A stretch of 64,000 bases of DNA from Plesiocystis pacifica SIR-1. Lineage in GTDB: Bacteria; Myxococcota_A; Polyangia; Nannocystales; Nannocystaceae. The number at the start of each line of letters is the position of its first letter. Positions within the stretch are counted from its first letter, which is position 1. The position numbers and the translations under genes are program-made. Shown piece by piece: positions 42,227-51,471 of the stretch. The stretch lies in NCBI RefSeq assembly GCF_000170895.1, contig NZ_ABCS01000008.1, positions 1-64,000 of the forward strand, given 5' to 3'. Under the pieces are notes generated by a model. It was not told where the DNA came from and did not search any database. It worked only from the letters and a program-made list of their open reading frames with translations.

Positions 42227-43155
42227 GCCGACCCAAGCGACCGGCGCTGGGCCGGGGTCTCAGCTCGCTGATCCCCGAGACGCCCAAGGCCCCCGCGAGC
42301 GCACCGGCTGGCTCTGCCCCCGCCGGCAAGCCCCGCGAGCTGCCCATCGAGGCCGTCGAGCCCAACGCCGAGCAGCCGCGCAAGCGCTTCGACGAGGACG
42401 CCCTCGCCGAGCTCGCCGAGAGCATCGGGACCCACGGCATCATCCAGCCCATCGTCGTCGTGCCCCTGCCCCGGGTCGGCGGCGCGGCGGCCCGCTACCA
42501 GATCCTCGCCGGAGAGCGGCGCTGGCGGGCGGCCCAGCTGGCCGGCCTCAAGACTGTTCCGGTGTTCATCCGCGAGACGCCCGAGGACGAGCGCCTCGAG
42601 CTCGCGCTGATCGAGAACCTCCAGCGCGCGGACCTCGACCCCATCGAAGAGGCCAAGGCCTACGCCGCCTTGCTCGAGCAGCACGGCTACACCCAGGCCG
42701 AGCTCGCGTCCCGCGTCGGCAAGCAGCGCAGCACCATCGCCAACGGCCTGCGCCTGCTCAAGCTCCCCGCCAAGGTCCAGGAGCTGCTCATCGACGGCCA
42801 GCTGGGCATGGGCCACGCCCGGGCCCTGCTCGGCCTCGAGCGCGAGTCCGACATGCGCGAGCTCGCGGCCGAGCTGATCCGCCGGCGCTGGAGCGTGCGC
42901 CAGATCGAGGCCGAGGTCCGCAAGCGCACCACGGCGCGCAAGGCCGCCGACGAGGCCGAGCCCGAGCCCGACGACGACCGCAAGCGCCACACGATCATCG
43001 TGCGCAACCTCGAAGAGCGCATCCGCAGGCACCTGGGTGTCCAGGCCAAGCTGCGTACGGGCCGATCGCCCAAGGGGCCGGGGACCATCGAGCTGCCTTA
43101 CAAGGATCTCGACGAGCTCCAGCGCCTCCTCAATGCCCTGCTGGGCGAAGGGTAA
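42223..43155 (+). CDS. parB: Chromosome-partitioning protein ParB
   Basis: 310 aa. N-terminal ALGRGLSSLIPE peptide that contacts ParA, the CTPase-fold with QPRKRFDEDAL, GIIQPIVV and GERRWRAAQ, ENLQRADLDPIEEAKAY, an HTH (TQAELASRVGKQRSTIANGL) and a C-terminal dimerisation region. A Glu/Asp-rich linker (DEAEPEPDDD) sits before the last domain. It overlaps parA by 4 nt (GTGA). Confidence 0.96.
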   Translation: MSRPKRPALGRGLSSLIPETPKAPASAPAGSAPAGKPRELPIEAVEPNAEQPRKRFDEDALAELAESIGTHGIIQPIVVVPLPRVGGAAARYQILAGERRWRAAQLAGLKTVPVFIRETPEDERLELALIENLQRADLDPIEEAKAYAALLEQHGYTQAELASRVGKQRSTIANGLRLLKLPAKVQELLIDGQLGMGHARALLGLERESDMRELAAELIRRRWSVRQIEAEVRKRTTARKAADEAEPEPDDDRKRHTIIVRNLEERIRRHLGVQAKLRTGRSPKGPGTIELPYKDLDELQRLLNALLGEG

Positions 43156-43159
43156 TTTC

Positions 43160-43193
43160 GGCGCGCGACGACGGCGCGCCCACTTTTTGTTGG
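43160..43193 (+). terminator. parAB terminator
   Basis: A 7-bp stem GGCGCGC/GCGCGCC (43160-43166 and 43174-43180) followed by TTTTTGTTGG, directly after the parB stop. Confidence 0.75.
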
Positions 43194-43211
43194 ATGGCGA
43201 GCCTGGCTTGC

Positions 43212-43217
43212 TACCCT
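43212..43217 (+). promoter_or_regulatory. -10 box for leaderless PilZ-gene mRNA
   Basis: TACCCT lies 8 nt before GTG 43226 with no Shine-Dalgarno, just after the parAB terminator. Confidence 0.45.
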
Positions 43218-43225
43218 CGCCAGCG

Positions 43226-43945
43226 GTGACGGCAACTGGCGGACCTCCGGCGCATCCAGCTCGTGCCCCTCGCGCGGGCATCGTGCTGGCCGTGGAGTAC
43301 CGCAACGCCGGCCAGTTCTTGGTCTCCTACTGCACCAACCTGTCGCGCGGCGGGCTGTTCGTCAGCACCCCCGACCCCGAGCCCGTGGGCTCCGAGCTGA
43401 CCTTGACCCTCCAGGTCCCGGGCCGCGGCGCGCCCGTGTCGCTGCGCGCTCGGGTCCGGTGGACGCGGCTGCGCGACAACGAAGAGGGCTCCGCCGGCAT
43501 GGGGCTGAGCTTCGCCGACATCGACGCGGTCCTCGGCGCGCACATCGATCACCTGGTCCAGCGCGCCTCGCCCCTGCGCATCGATCTGATCGGGCGCAGC
43601 GACCACGCCTCGGCCCACCTCCACGCGCTGATCCGCTCGCTCGTCAACTGCGAGACCCGTCAGCTCGCCCTGACCGCGGGGGCCGACAACGCCGTCGGCT
43701 CGCCGGACCTGGTGATCATCGACGTGGATGGGAACCCGCCCGTGGCCCTCGAGCTCCTCGCCCGCCTCGACGCCCGGCCCAGCCCCCCTCCCCGCCTCGC
43801 GCTGTGCCGAGCCACCGATCCCGACCTCCGCGCCCGGGCCCGCCGCCACGCCCGGGTCGTGCCCACGCCCGCGGACAAGCGGGAGCTGCAGCTCGAGGTG
43901 CTGGAGATCCTCGGCCAGGTTCACGGGGTCAAGCGCCCTGGCTAG
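43226..43945 (+). CDS. PilZ-domain protein with receiver-like C-terminus
   Basis: 239 aa. N-terminal PilZ domain: YRNAGQFLVSYCTNLSRGGL with the NLSRGG motif, VGSELTLTLQVP, RARVRWTRLRDNE and GMGLSF, which is the TIGR02266 type seen in myxobacteria. Canonical RxxxR before the barrel is weak (RAPR), so c-di-GMP binding is uncertain. Residues from about 130 resemble a degenerate response-regulator fold (LVIIDVDGNPPVALELLARL) without a clear phosphorylation Asp context. The TAG stop is 3 nt from the next ATG. Confidence 0.75.
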   Translation: MTATGGPPAHPARAPRAGIVLAVEYRNAGQFLVSYCTNLSRGGLFVSTPDPEPVGSELTLTLQVPGRGAPVSLRARVRWTRLRDNEEGSAGMGLSFADIDAVLGAHIDHLVQRASPLRIDLIGRSDHASAHLHALIRSLVNCETRQLALTAGADNAVGSPDLVIIDVDGNPPVALELLARLDARPSPPPRLALCRATDPDLRARARRHARVVPTPADKRELQLEVLEILGQVHGVKRPG

Positions 43946-43951
43946 GCTCCC

Positions 43952-45238
43952 ATGAAGTCGGCCGCTCGCTTCGCCTGTCTCGCAGCGCTCGCGCTCTCGC
44001 CGGCGTGCGAGCGGCAAGATCCGCGCGCCGACGAGGAGTCCTGTCCTGCGCTCGACGAAGCTCGCCCCCCTCCACCTCGAGCCGTGACGCCCCAAGCTCC
44101 CAAAGCCGAACAGACACCCCACGGGCGCGCTGCCTACGACGCGACCCTGGCCTGGAACGGCACGGACTACGCCCTCGTCTGGGCCGACGCGCGCGACAGC
44201 GACAGCGACAGCGCCAAGAGCGAGCTCTACTTTCGCCGCCTGAGCGCCGACGGCGAGCTCCTCGGCCCTCCCCAGCGGCTGACGACGAGCCCTGCCCGGC
44301 GCGCCAACACCCGGCCCGCCCTGGTCTTCGACGGCCGCGGCTACGGCCTGGCCTGGCGCTCCCACGTCAACCACCAGGCGCAGACCGTCCACTTCGGGCG
44401 CCTCTCGCCGGAGGGCGCCTTCGTCGATGCGCCCCACGCGATGACGGGTGCGCGCTGGTACGGACAGGGCGAGCCCGCCCTCGCCTGGTCCCCGGGCGAG
44501 GGCTACGGCGTGTTCTGGTTCGAGTCGGTGGCCGTCAACGACTTCACCACCGAGACCTCGCTGCGCTACGCCGCCTTCGAAGGCTCGGGCGCGCTGCACC
44601 TCGGCCCGGTCGCGCTCACCGACAAGACCGAGCTCGTCGGCGGAAACGCCGTGACCGCGGTCCACAGCCAGGGCCGCTTTCGCGTGGTCTGGTCGCCGAG
44701 TTGGTACGCCTCCCACTACGCCGACGTCGGCTTCGACGCCGACATGGGCCCGACGCGAACCCTCTACGACGACCCCGGCCAGAGCTCGCGGCGCCTGTAC
44801 TCGAACGTCCTCGTGCCCACGTCCCCCGCCGAATTGGGCCTCGGCTGGCTCGCCAAGCGGCACAGCGGCCTGTGGTTTGGGGGCCTGTCCCTCGACGGCG
44901 AGATCACCCTCGAGCCCAAGCGCGTCGTCGCGGGCAGCAGCAACGCCAAGCGCCCGCCCAAGCTGGCCTGGGACGGCGTCGGCTTCTCGCTCGCGTGGAC
45001 GAACTCCCCCCACGATCGCGCGCTGCACTTCGCGCAGCTCTCGACCGACGGGGCTCCGCGGGGTCCAGCGGTGGAGCTGGCCGACAGGGTCCAGCGCGCC
45101 GACGCCATCGCGGCGGCCGAAGACCACATCGCGGTCGCGTGGACGCGCTCGCTGGGGGTCGACCGGAGCGAGGTGTGGGTCACCCGGCTGAGCCGCGAAG
45201 GTCGCGTGCTCGGCCCGGACCTTCGCGTCGCGCCCTGA
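43952..45238 (+). CDS. Beta-propeller-like secreted lipoprotein
   Basis: 428 aa. Lipoprotein signal with Cys19 (LSPAC). The mature part is a series of 45-60-residue repeats with the pattern W-(5-7)-G-Y-x-L-x-W and RLSADGELLGPP/RLSPEGAF/RLSREGRVLGPD strands, the look of a six- or seven-bladed propeller. Substrate unknown. Starts 3 nt... after the PilZ stop region and is likely cotranscribed. Confidence 0.7.
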   Translation: MKSAARFACLAALALSPACERQDPRADEESCPALDEARPPPPRAVTPQAPKAEQTPHGRAAYDATLAWNGTDYALVWADARDSDSDSAKSELYFRRLSADGELLGPPQRLTTSPARRANTRPALVFDGRGYGLAWRSHVNHQAQTVHFGRLSPEGAFVDAPHAMTGARWYGQGEPALAWSPGEGYGVFWFESVAVNDFTTETSLRYAAFEGSGALHLGPVALTDKTELVGGNAVTAVHSQGRFRVVWSPSWYASHYADVGFDADMGPTRTLYDDPGQSSRRLYSNVLVPTSPAELGLGWLAKRHSGLWFGGLSLDGEITLEPKRVVAGSSNAKRPPKLAWDGVGFSLAWTNSPHDRALHFAQLSTDGAPRGPAVELADRVQRADAIAAAEDHIAVAWTRSLGVDRSEVWVTRLSREGRVLGPDLRVAP

Positions 45239-45244
45239 TTGGGC

Positions 45245-46117
45245 TCAGACGCGCTCGGCCGCCTCGACCACGTTGGCGAGCAGGCAGGCGATGGTCATCG
45301 GGCCGACGCCGCCGGGCACCGGGGTGATCGCGGCGGCTTGCTCGGCCGCCGAGGCGTAGTGCACGTCGCCGACGAGCCTGCCCTTGGCCCCGGGCTGTTC
45401 GGGCTCGAGGCGGTTGATGCCCACGTCGATGACCACGGCGCCGGGCTTGATCCACGCGCCTGGGACCATCTCGGGCCGACCCACGGCGGCGACCACGATG
45501 TCGGCCTGGCGGACCTCGGCCTCGAGGTCACGGGTCCGCGAGTGGGCGACGGTCACCGTCGCGTTGGCCTGGACCAGCAGCTGAGCCACGGGCTTGCCGA
45601 CGATGGTCGAGCGCCCGATGACCAGCGCTCGCTTGCCCTCGGGGGACACCCCCGACTCGGCCAGCAGACGCATGCAGCCCTGGGGCGTGCAGGCCACGAA
45701 GCGCGGGCGGCCGAGCATCAGCAGGCCGAGGTTGTCGGGGTGGAAGCCGTCGACGTCCTTGGCCGGATCGACGGCCGCGAGCACGCGCTGCTCGTCGATG
45801 CCCTCGGGCAGCGGCAGCTGAACGAGGATCCCGTGGACCGCCGGGTCGGCGTTGAGCTCGGCGATGACCCCGAGCAGGGTCTCCGTGCTCGTATCCGCCG
45901 ACATTCGGTGATCTTTTGTGGCGATGCCGGCCTTGGCGGCCTTGCGCTCCTTCGAGCGCACGTAGACCTTCGACGCTGGATCCTCGCCCACGAGCACGAC
46001 CGCGAGGCAGGGCGTCACGCCCCGCTCGACGCAGGCCAAAACCCGCTCTTTGAGCTCACCGATCAGGTGCTTGCTCAGCGCCTTGCCGTCCAGGATCTTC
46101 GCCGTCGAGTCGCTCAC
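45245..46117 (-). CDS. folD: Methylenetetrahydrofolate dehydrogenase/cyclohydrolase
   Basis: 290 aa. Bifunctional FolD with the substrate-binding [13 protein letters not shown] lysine, [30 protein letters not shown], the NAD(P)-binding [16 protein letters not shown] and [17 protein letters not shown]. It interconverts 5,10-methylene-THF and 10-formyl-THF, the one-carbon donor used by PurH. GTG 46117 chosen ([11 protein letters not shown]); TAGGGT is 10 nt upstream, giving a near-leaderless mRNA. Confidence 0.95.
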   Translation of the reverse strand: MSDSTAKILDGKALSKHLIGELKERVLACVERGVTPCLAVVLVGEDPASKVYVRSKERKAAKAGIATKDHRMSADTSTETLLGVIAELNADPAVHGILVQLPLPEGIDEQRVLAAVDPAKDVDGFHPDNLGLLMLGRPRFVACTPQGCMRLLAESGVSPEGKRALVIGRSTIVGKPVAQLLVQANATVTVAHSRTRDLEAEVRQADIVVAAVGRPEMVPGAWIKPGAVVIDVGINRLEPEQPGAKGRLVGDVHYASAAEQAAAITPVPGGVGPMTIACLLANVVEAAERV

Positions 46118-46162
46118 GATGGCGCGCACCCTACCACCCGGGAGTGGGGGTGACTACAGCGC

Positions 46163-46531
46163 TCAGGAGGCGGAGCTCGAGCTGCTCGAGCCGCTCGAGG
46201 AGGTGGACGACGACGACGAATCCGAAGACGACGAAGACGACGAGTCCGAAGAGCTGCTCGAGCTGCTCGAACTCGACGAGTCCGAAGAGCTGCTCGAGCT
46301 CGAGTTGCCCGACGACCCCGAGTCGCCAGACCCCGAGTCGCCAGACCCCGAGCTGCTCGAGTAGAGGTCCTTGTACCAGCCCCCGCCCTTGAGGTGGAAC
46401 GCCGCCGCGGTCATCAGCTTGGACAGCTTCCCGCCGCAGGTCGAACACTGCTCGATGGGGTCCTCGCTGATCTTTTGGATGTGCTCTTCCTCGGCACCAC
46501 ACTCGGTACAGCGGTAGCGGTAGATGGGCAT
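46163..46531 (-). CDS. FmdB-type zinc-ribbon protein with poly-Ser tail
   Basis: 122 aa. N-terminal FmdB/CxxC zinc ribbon (MPIYRYRCTECGAEEE, then CSTCGGKL; two CxxC pairs) and conserved FHLKGGGWYKDLY. The last 60-odd residues are almost only Ser with a few Asp, Gly and Thr. FmdB proteins are small and usually end shortly after the ribbon with a Ser/Ala-rich tail; this tail is unusually pure. Role in the family is poorly defined (originally FmdB regulatory protein). TACAGT lies 9 nt before the ATG. Confidence 0.85.
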   Translation of the reverse strand: MPIYRYRCTECGAEEEHIQKISEDPIEQCSTCGGKLSKLMTAAAFHLKGGGWYKDLYSSSSGSGDSGSGDSGSSGNSSSSSSSDSSSSSSSSSSSDSSSSSSSDSSSSSTSSSGSSSSSSAS

Positions 46532-46721
46532 GGGTCACCGACTGTAGGGCTTGGCGCGGCGGGGTCAAGAGCGAGCGTTCGGACAGGTCGAGTTTGGTGG
46601 GCTTCGCGCGTTGCGCGGCTCGTGAGCGAGGCTGGAGACACGCGGGAACCAATTCGGAGGCTGGCCCGTCCCCACTGGCACGGGTGGGTCCGCGCGCCCG
46701 CCCTCCCCCGCCGCCAGCTGC

Positions 46722-46727
46722 TAGGAT
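46722..46727 (+). promoter_or_regulatory. -10 box for leaderless TPR/HEAT-protein mRNA
   Basis: TAGGAT ends 7 nt before GTG 46735. No Shine-Dalgarno. Confidence 0.45.
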
Positions 46728-46734
46728 TTGAATC

Positions 46735-49700
46735 GTGCCGAACGCCCGCCGCTCCCGCGCCCCAGGACTCCTCGTCGGCACCACCTTCGTCCTGGCCTGC
46801 GCGGCCCTCGGGGTCACGGCGCAGGCCGCACCTCCCGGGGACGACTGGACCCTCGAGACGCGCAAGGACGACGCCAAGCTCATCGAGCAGCGCTTCTCCA
46901 AGCTCAAGGCCAACCCCTTCGACCGCAAGCAGTGGCGGGCGCTCGAGAAATCGCTGACCCGCAAGGGGCTGCTCCGCAAGATCAACACCGCCGCCGAGCG
47001 GGCCCCCAGCAACGTCGCCCTGCAGATCCTCGCGGCCCAGGGTGAGCTCGCCAAGGGCGATCCGGCCGCGGCCGCCGAGCGCCTGGCCAAGCTCGAGGGC
47101 AAGTCCAAGCGCTGGGACCAGCAGATCTTCGACCTGCGCATCGACGCCCTCGAGCGGGCCAAGTCGTGGACCGAGGCCATCGACACCCTCGAGGCCGCCG
47201 CCAAGGCCAAGTCCAAGCCCAAGGACGCGACGCCCCTGCTCGAGCGGGCCTACAAACTCGCCGACAGGGCCTCCATGCACGAGCGCGCCCTGCTCATCGC
47301 CGAGGACCTCGCCGCCGCCCAGCCCAAGGACGTCGACGCCATCTTGAGGGTCGCGCGGGCGGCTCGGGGGGCGGGCGAGGCCCAGCGCGCGGACGAGGCC
47401 TACGCCGACGCGGCGAACCGGGCCAAGGGCGACCGCAAGCACGGCATCCGCGCAGAGCGAGCGCGCGCCCGCCTCGACGCCGACCAATACAAAGCCGCGG
47501 CCGAGCTGCTGTGGGACCTGCTCGACGATAGCAACCGGGGGCGCAGCGACCAGCGCGAGGGCTGGTGGCAGGACCTCGAGACCTGCTACCGCAAGCAAGC
47601 CCGCTCGGAGGTCCTCGTCGAAGAGCTCGAGGCCTGGCTCGGCAAGGGCAAGCACGGCCGCGAGGTCGCGGCCTGGCAGGCCCTCGCTCGGGCCCAAAAA
47701 GCCGCCGGCCTCAACCCCATCCCCGCCCTGCGCAAGGCCATCGAGCTCGCGCCCCGGGACCCCATCGCCCGCGCCGCGCTCATCGAGGCCCTCGAGGAGG
47801 AGGGCCAGTCCGAGGCCGCCCTCGAGCAATACCGCGAGCTGCGGGGCAACAGCGCCGAGGAGGTCCGCCTGGGCCTCGAGATGGCCGAGCGCCTGCTGAT
47901 CAACGGCGAGCGCGACACCGGCCTCGAGATCGCCCAGGAGATCCGCGACAACGGCAAGCGCAACGGCGACACCCTGCTGCTGCTGATCGAGTTCTACAAC
48001 AACGTCGACGAGCGCGACCTGGCCCTCGACACCGCCCGCGCGCTGGTCAAGATCCGGGGGCGCAGCGCGGAGGCCCGGGTCGCCCTCGGCGAGCAGCTGT
48101 GGGAGATGGGCCAGCGCAAGGAGGCCCTCGAGCAGTGGGAGAAGCTGCCCTCCCTCGTCCGCCCCGCGCACAAGGGCTGGTTCCGCCACGCCGAGATCCT
48201 GGCCGACCACGCGACCATGGATCGAGGCCTGCGCGACCTGGCCCTCGCCTCGCTCGAAAAGGCCCTGCGCAAGCAAGGCAGCAACCCGACCTACCTGCGC
48301 CTCCAGGCCATGCTCGAGGAGGAGCGGCACCGGCCGGACCTGGCCCTCGACATCTGGGAGAAGGTCCGCACGGTCGCTACGGGGCCGAGCCAGGAGCTGC
48401 TCCGCGCCGAGGCGCGCACGCGCATCGTCGAGCTCCTCGTCGGCCCCCTGCCCGACAAGAACGCCCGGCGGACCAAGGCCCTGAGCGCGGCCCAGGAGGC
48501 CCTCCGCGCCGGACCCTCGCCGGAGGCCCTCGAGGCCGGGCTGTTCCTGGCCGAGCTCTACTCCCGGGAGGAGAACTACGCGAGCGCCGTCGCCATGTAC
48601 ACGACGCTGCGGGACATGTTCCCCGACGACCCCGACCGGCTCATGGAGCTGGCCGTCGCCCAGCGCCGCGCCGGCCAGCCCCTGGAGGCCGTCGCCACCC
48701 TCGAGCGCCTCTTGCCCCTGTCCCCCGCCCGCGAGGTCGACGTGCTCGTGATGCTGACCGAGCTCAGCCACGAGCTCGACGAGCCCGAGAAGGCGCGCGA
48801 GGCCGCGGTCCGGGCCCTGGGCGAGGGCAGCAGCGGCATCCGAGCCCTGCTGCGCCTGGGCGAGCTCAGCGAGCGCCGCGGCGACATCGAGCAGGCGATG
48901 TGGTGCTACCAGACCGTGCTCGACGCCCACCCCGAGCACGCGCGCACGCGCATGCGCCTGGCCGAGCTGCAGCTGACCACCGGCGACATCGACGGCGCCG
49001 CCGCGAGCTTCCGCGAGCTGCTCGAGGCCGGCGGCCCCTCCGACCTGATGCGCGAGGCCGGGGCCCGGGCCCTCGATCTGGCCGAGGTCACCGACACCAC
49101 CGCCAAGGTGCTCGAGATCGCGATTCGCCGGACCAAGCGAGAGCCCAACGCCGACGAGCCCCGGGACTTCTTGCTCTCGACCCTCGGCCGCGTGGACGGG
49201 GAGGAGATCGAGGCCTGGCTCCGCGCGGACGGCAGCGCGCGCGACGACAAGCGCGTCGCCGCCCTGCGTCGGCCCCTGGTCGCGGCGCTGTCCCGCGGAT
49301 CGATCAACAACCGGATGAGCGCCGCCGAGCACCTCGGCGAGCTCGCCCTGCCTGAGACCGCCGTCCACCTCGCGCGCACCGGGGCCAACCTCGCGCCGCC
49401 GCGCGACGCCACCCATGCCGTGCGCCAGCGCTTCATCGCCGCGCGCGTCGCCGCCATCGAGGCCGCCGGGGCCCTCGACGACCCCGCCTCCATCCCGGTC
49501 ATGGCCGAGATCATCGGCGAGCGGTCCACGGATACGCGCGTGCGCTCGGCCGCGTTTTGGGCCCTGGCCCGGAGCAGCTCCACGGAGGCCGCGGCCCCCC
49601 TGCGCGAGCGGCTGCGCAAGCGCGACGACGAGGTCGCCCTGACCCTCACCTGCCTCGGCCTCGCCCGGCTGTCCCGCGGCGACGAGCGCGTCGACGACCT

Positions 49701-50319
49701 GGTCGCCCTCGATCGCCTCTCGCGGGAGAGCAGCCTGCCCGTGCGCCGCGCGTGCACCTTCGCCGCCGCGACCTTGACCCCCGACTTTCGCGTGGTCCGG
49801 CTGCACCCCCAGCTGCGCGACCCCGACCCCTTCATCGCCGCGATCGCGGCCTGGCGGATCGGCCAGGTCGACCCCAAGCGCCTGCGCGACGACAGCGTCG
49901 AGGCCCTGTTCGAGCTCTATTTTGGGCCTGGCGGCCTGCCCCGGGACGCGGCCATCTCGAGCCTGAGTCGGCTGCTCGGCGACGAGGAGCGCCGCGCGGG
50001 CGGAGGCGTCGACGCCCCGCCAGTCCCGCGCCAGCGCGGCTGGGACACCATCGTCGAGCGCTGGCTCGTCGACCACCTCGCCCCGCCCCTCGAGCCCCTG
50101 AGCGTCGCCGAGCTCGAGCCGCACCGCGCCGCCATCACCCAAGCCTGGCGCGCGAGCATGTCGGGAACGCGGGCCGAACTCCGCGCTGCTCAGCGTTCTG
50201 TGGGCGCTTGCGCCCTGGAAGGCAGCACGAGTCCGGACCAAACACCAGCCCAAACTTCCCCGGAGCGGCTGTGCCTCGCTCCCCTGCTCCCGAGCTCCGA
50301 GAGCCTCGCGCTCCCCTGA
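46735..50319 (+). CDS. Very large exported TPR/HEAT-repeat protein
   Basis: 1194 aa. Signal peptide (basic n-region, LLVGTTFVLACAALGVTAQA, cleavage near AQA-AP). Residues about 80-810 are continuous TPR-like helix pairs (for example YASAVAMYTTLRDMFPDDPD, EQAMWCYQTVLDAHPEHART). Residues about 840-1130 look like HEAT-type repeats with paired helices (RMSAAEHLGELALPETAVHL, RSAAFWALARSSSTEAAAPL). The end (from about 1150) is Ser/Pro/Thr-rich and of lower regularity. It probably acts as a periplasmic or surface assembly scaffold. No catalytic motif. Confidence 0.75.
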   Translation: MPNARRSRAPGLLVGTTFVLACAALGVTAQAAPPGDDWTLETRKDDAKLIEQRFSKLKANPFDRKQWRALEKSLTRKGLLRKINTAAERAPSNVALQILAAQGELAKGDPAAAAERLAKLEGKSKRWDQQIFDLRIDALERAKSWTEAIDTLEAAAKAKSKPKDATPLLERAYKLADRASMHERALLIAEDLAAAQPKDVDAILRVARAARGAGEAQRADEAYADAANRAKGDRKHGIRAERARARLDADQYKAAAELLWDLLDDSNRGRSDQREGWWQDLETCYRKQARSEVLVEELEAWLGKGKHGREVAAWQALARAQKAAGLNPIPALRKAIELAPRDPIARAALIEALEEEGQSEAALEQYRELRGNSAEEVRLGLEMAERLLINGERDTGLEIAQEIRDNGKRNGDTLLLLIEFYNNVDERDLALDTARALVKIRGRSAEARVALGEQLWEMGQRKEALEQWEKLPSLVRPAHKGWFRHAEILADHATMDRGLRDLALASLEKALRKQGSNPTYLRLQAMLEEERHRPDLALDIWEKVRTVATGPSQELLRAEARTRIVELLVGPLPDKNARRTKALSAAQEALRAGPSPEALEAGLFLAELYSREENYASAVAMYTTLRDMFPDDPDRLMELAVAQRRAGQPLEAVATLERLLPLSPAREVDVLVMLTELSHELDEPEKAREAAVRALGEGSSGIRALLRLGELSERRGDIEQAMWCYQTVLDAHPEHARTRMRLAELQLTTGDIDGAAASFRELLEAGGPSDLMREAGARALDLAEVTDTTAKVLEIAIRRTKREPNADEPRDFLLSTLGRVDGEEIEAWLRADGSARDDKRVAALRRPLVAALSRGSINNRMSAAEHLGELALPETAVHLARTGANLAPPRDATHAVRQRFIAARVAAIEAAGALDDPASIPVMAEIIGERSTDTRVRSAAFWALARSSSTEAAAPLRERLRKRDDEVALTLTCLGLARLSRGDERVDDLVALDRLSRESSLPVRRACTFAAATLTPDFRVVRLHPQLRDPDPFIAAIAAWRIGQVDPKRLRDDSVEALFELYFGPGGLPRDAAISSLSRLLGDEERRAGGGVDAPPVPRQRGWDTIVERWLVDHLAPPLEPLSVAELEPHRAAITQAWRASMSGTRAELRAAQRSVGACALEGSTSPDQTPAQTSPERLCLAPLLPSSESLALP

Positions 50320-50368
50320 GCGCGGGCTCGGAATCCCTGGTCCCCTTCGGACTCCGCGTCTTCGTTGG

Positions 50369-50398
50369 TTGACAAGTCACCGGCTGCGGCGCAAGGAT
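50369..50398 (+). promoter_or_regulatory. Possible promoter of the first zinc-ribbon/FHA gene
   Basis: TTGACA, 18-nt spacer, AAGGAT, then 9 nt to ATG 50408. Confidence 0.4.
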
Positions 50399-50407
50399 TC
50401 CCGGGAC

Positions 50408-51464
50408 ATGGATTTAGGCCTCGCGTGCCCGGTCTGCGGCCAACTGAACAACATCCGCTCCACGAGTTGCAGTCGCTGTGGCACGGTGCTCGCTCCTGCG
50501 GCGCAGGCCCCCGCCGGTGCGGGCTACGTCGCGCCGCCTCCCGCCGCGGCGCCGCCCATGGCTCCAGCGCCGGCGGCCGTGCCTCCTCCAGCCGTGCCGC
50601 CTCAGGTCGCGCCCCACCAGGCCCCGCCGCCCCACGCCGCGGCACCGCCACCGCCCTCCCCCATCCAAAACCAGCCGCCGCCCATGGAGCAGCAAGGCTA
50701 CGGGCAGCAGCTGCGCTTTGATCCCAACACCGGCCAGCCCATCGCCCCTCCCCAGGGACAGGCGCAAGACCCCAACAAGCCCGCGGCCAAGACCATGTTC
50801 TTCGGCGCGCTGCAGCAAGAGGCCGTGACGCCGCGCCTGGTCGTCATCAAGGGCGAAGGCGGCGACGGGGTCACCTACCACCTCAGCGGCACGACCCACG
50901 TCGTCGGGCGCACCCACGGCGACATCGCGTTCGCCGAGGACGTGTTCCTGAGCCCCGAGCACGCCCGCTTCTCGGTCCAAAACGGGCGCCTGTTCGTCCA
51001 GGACCTCAGCAACAACAACGGCGTCTTCGTCCGCATCAAGCGGCCCATGCCCCTCGACCATGGCGACCTCTTCCTGCTCGGCGAACAGCTGCTCGAGATC
51101 GACTCGGCGCCCCTGCCCGAGTACGCGCCGAACCAGGACGGCACCTACTTCTACGGCAGCCCCCGCCCCGACGGGGCCTTCCGCGTCATTCAGCAACTCG
51201 CCGGCGGCGGCCAGGGCCTCGTCCACTCGGCCAACGGCAACACTCTGTCCATGGGTCGCGAGGGCAACGACCTCGACTTCCCCGATGATCGCTTCATCTC
51301 CGGGCACCACGCCAAGCTCGACCTGACCGACAACGCGATGGTCCTGCTCACGGACACAGGTTCCCGGAACGGCACGTTCATCCCGCATCAAGGGCGCTCA
51401 AGAGCTGTTCCACGGCGACTACCTGTTCGTCGGTCAGCAACTCTTCCGCGTCGAGATCTCGTGA
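50408..51464 (+). pseudogene. Zinc-ribbon, double-FHA protein with a C-terminal frameshift
   Basis: N-terminal zinc ribbon (CPVCGQLNNIRSTSCSRCGT), Pro/Ala linker, first FHA domain (VVGRTHGDIAF, then PEHARF, NNNGVF) and second FHA domain (LSMGREGNDLDF, GHHAKL, TGSRNGTFI). After GTFI the reading frame turns into a basic unrelated tail ending at 51475. The +1-related frame instead continues the FHA end RIKGAQELFHGD YLFVGQQLFRVEIS and stops at 51464, 7 nt before the next gene. Removing one C from the CCC at 51382-51384 restores 351 aa. The two readings cannot be told apart: a sequencing error or a real mutation. Confidence 0.75.
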
Positions 51465-51471
51465 GGCTCCC

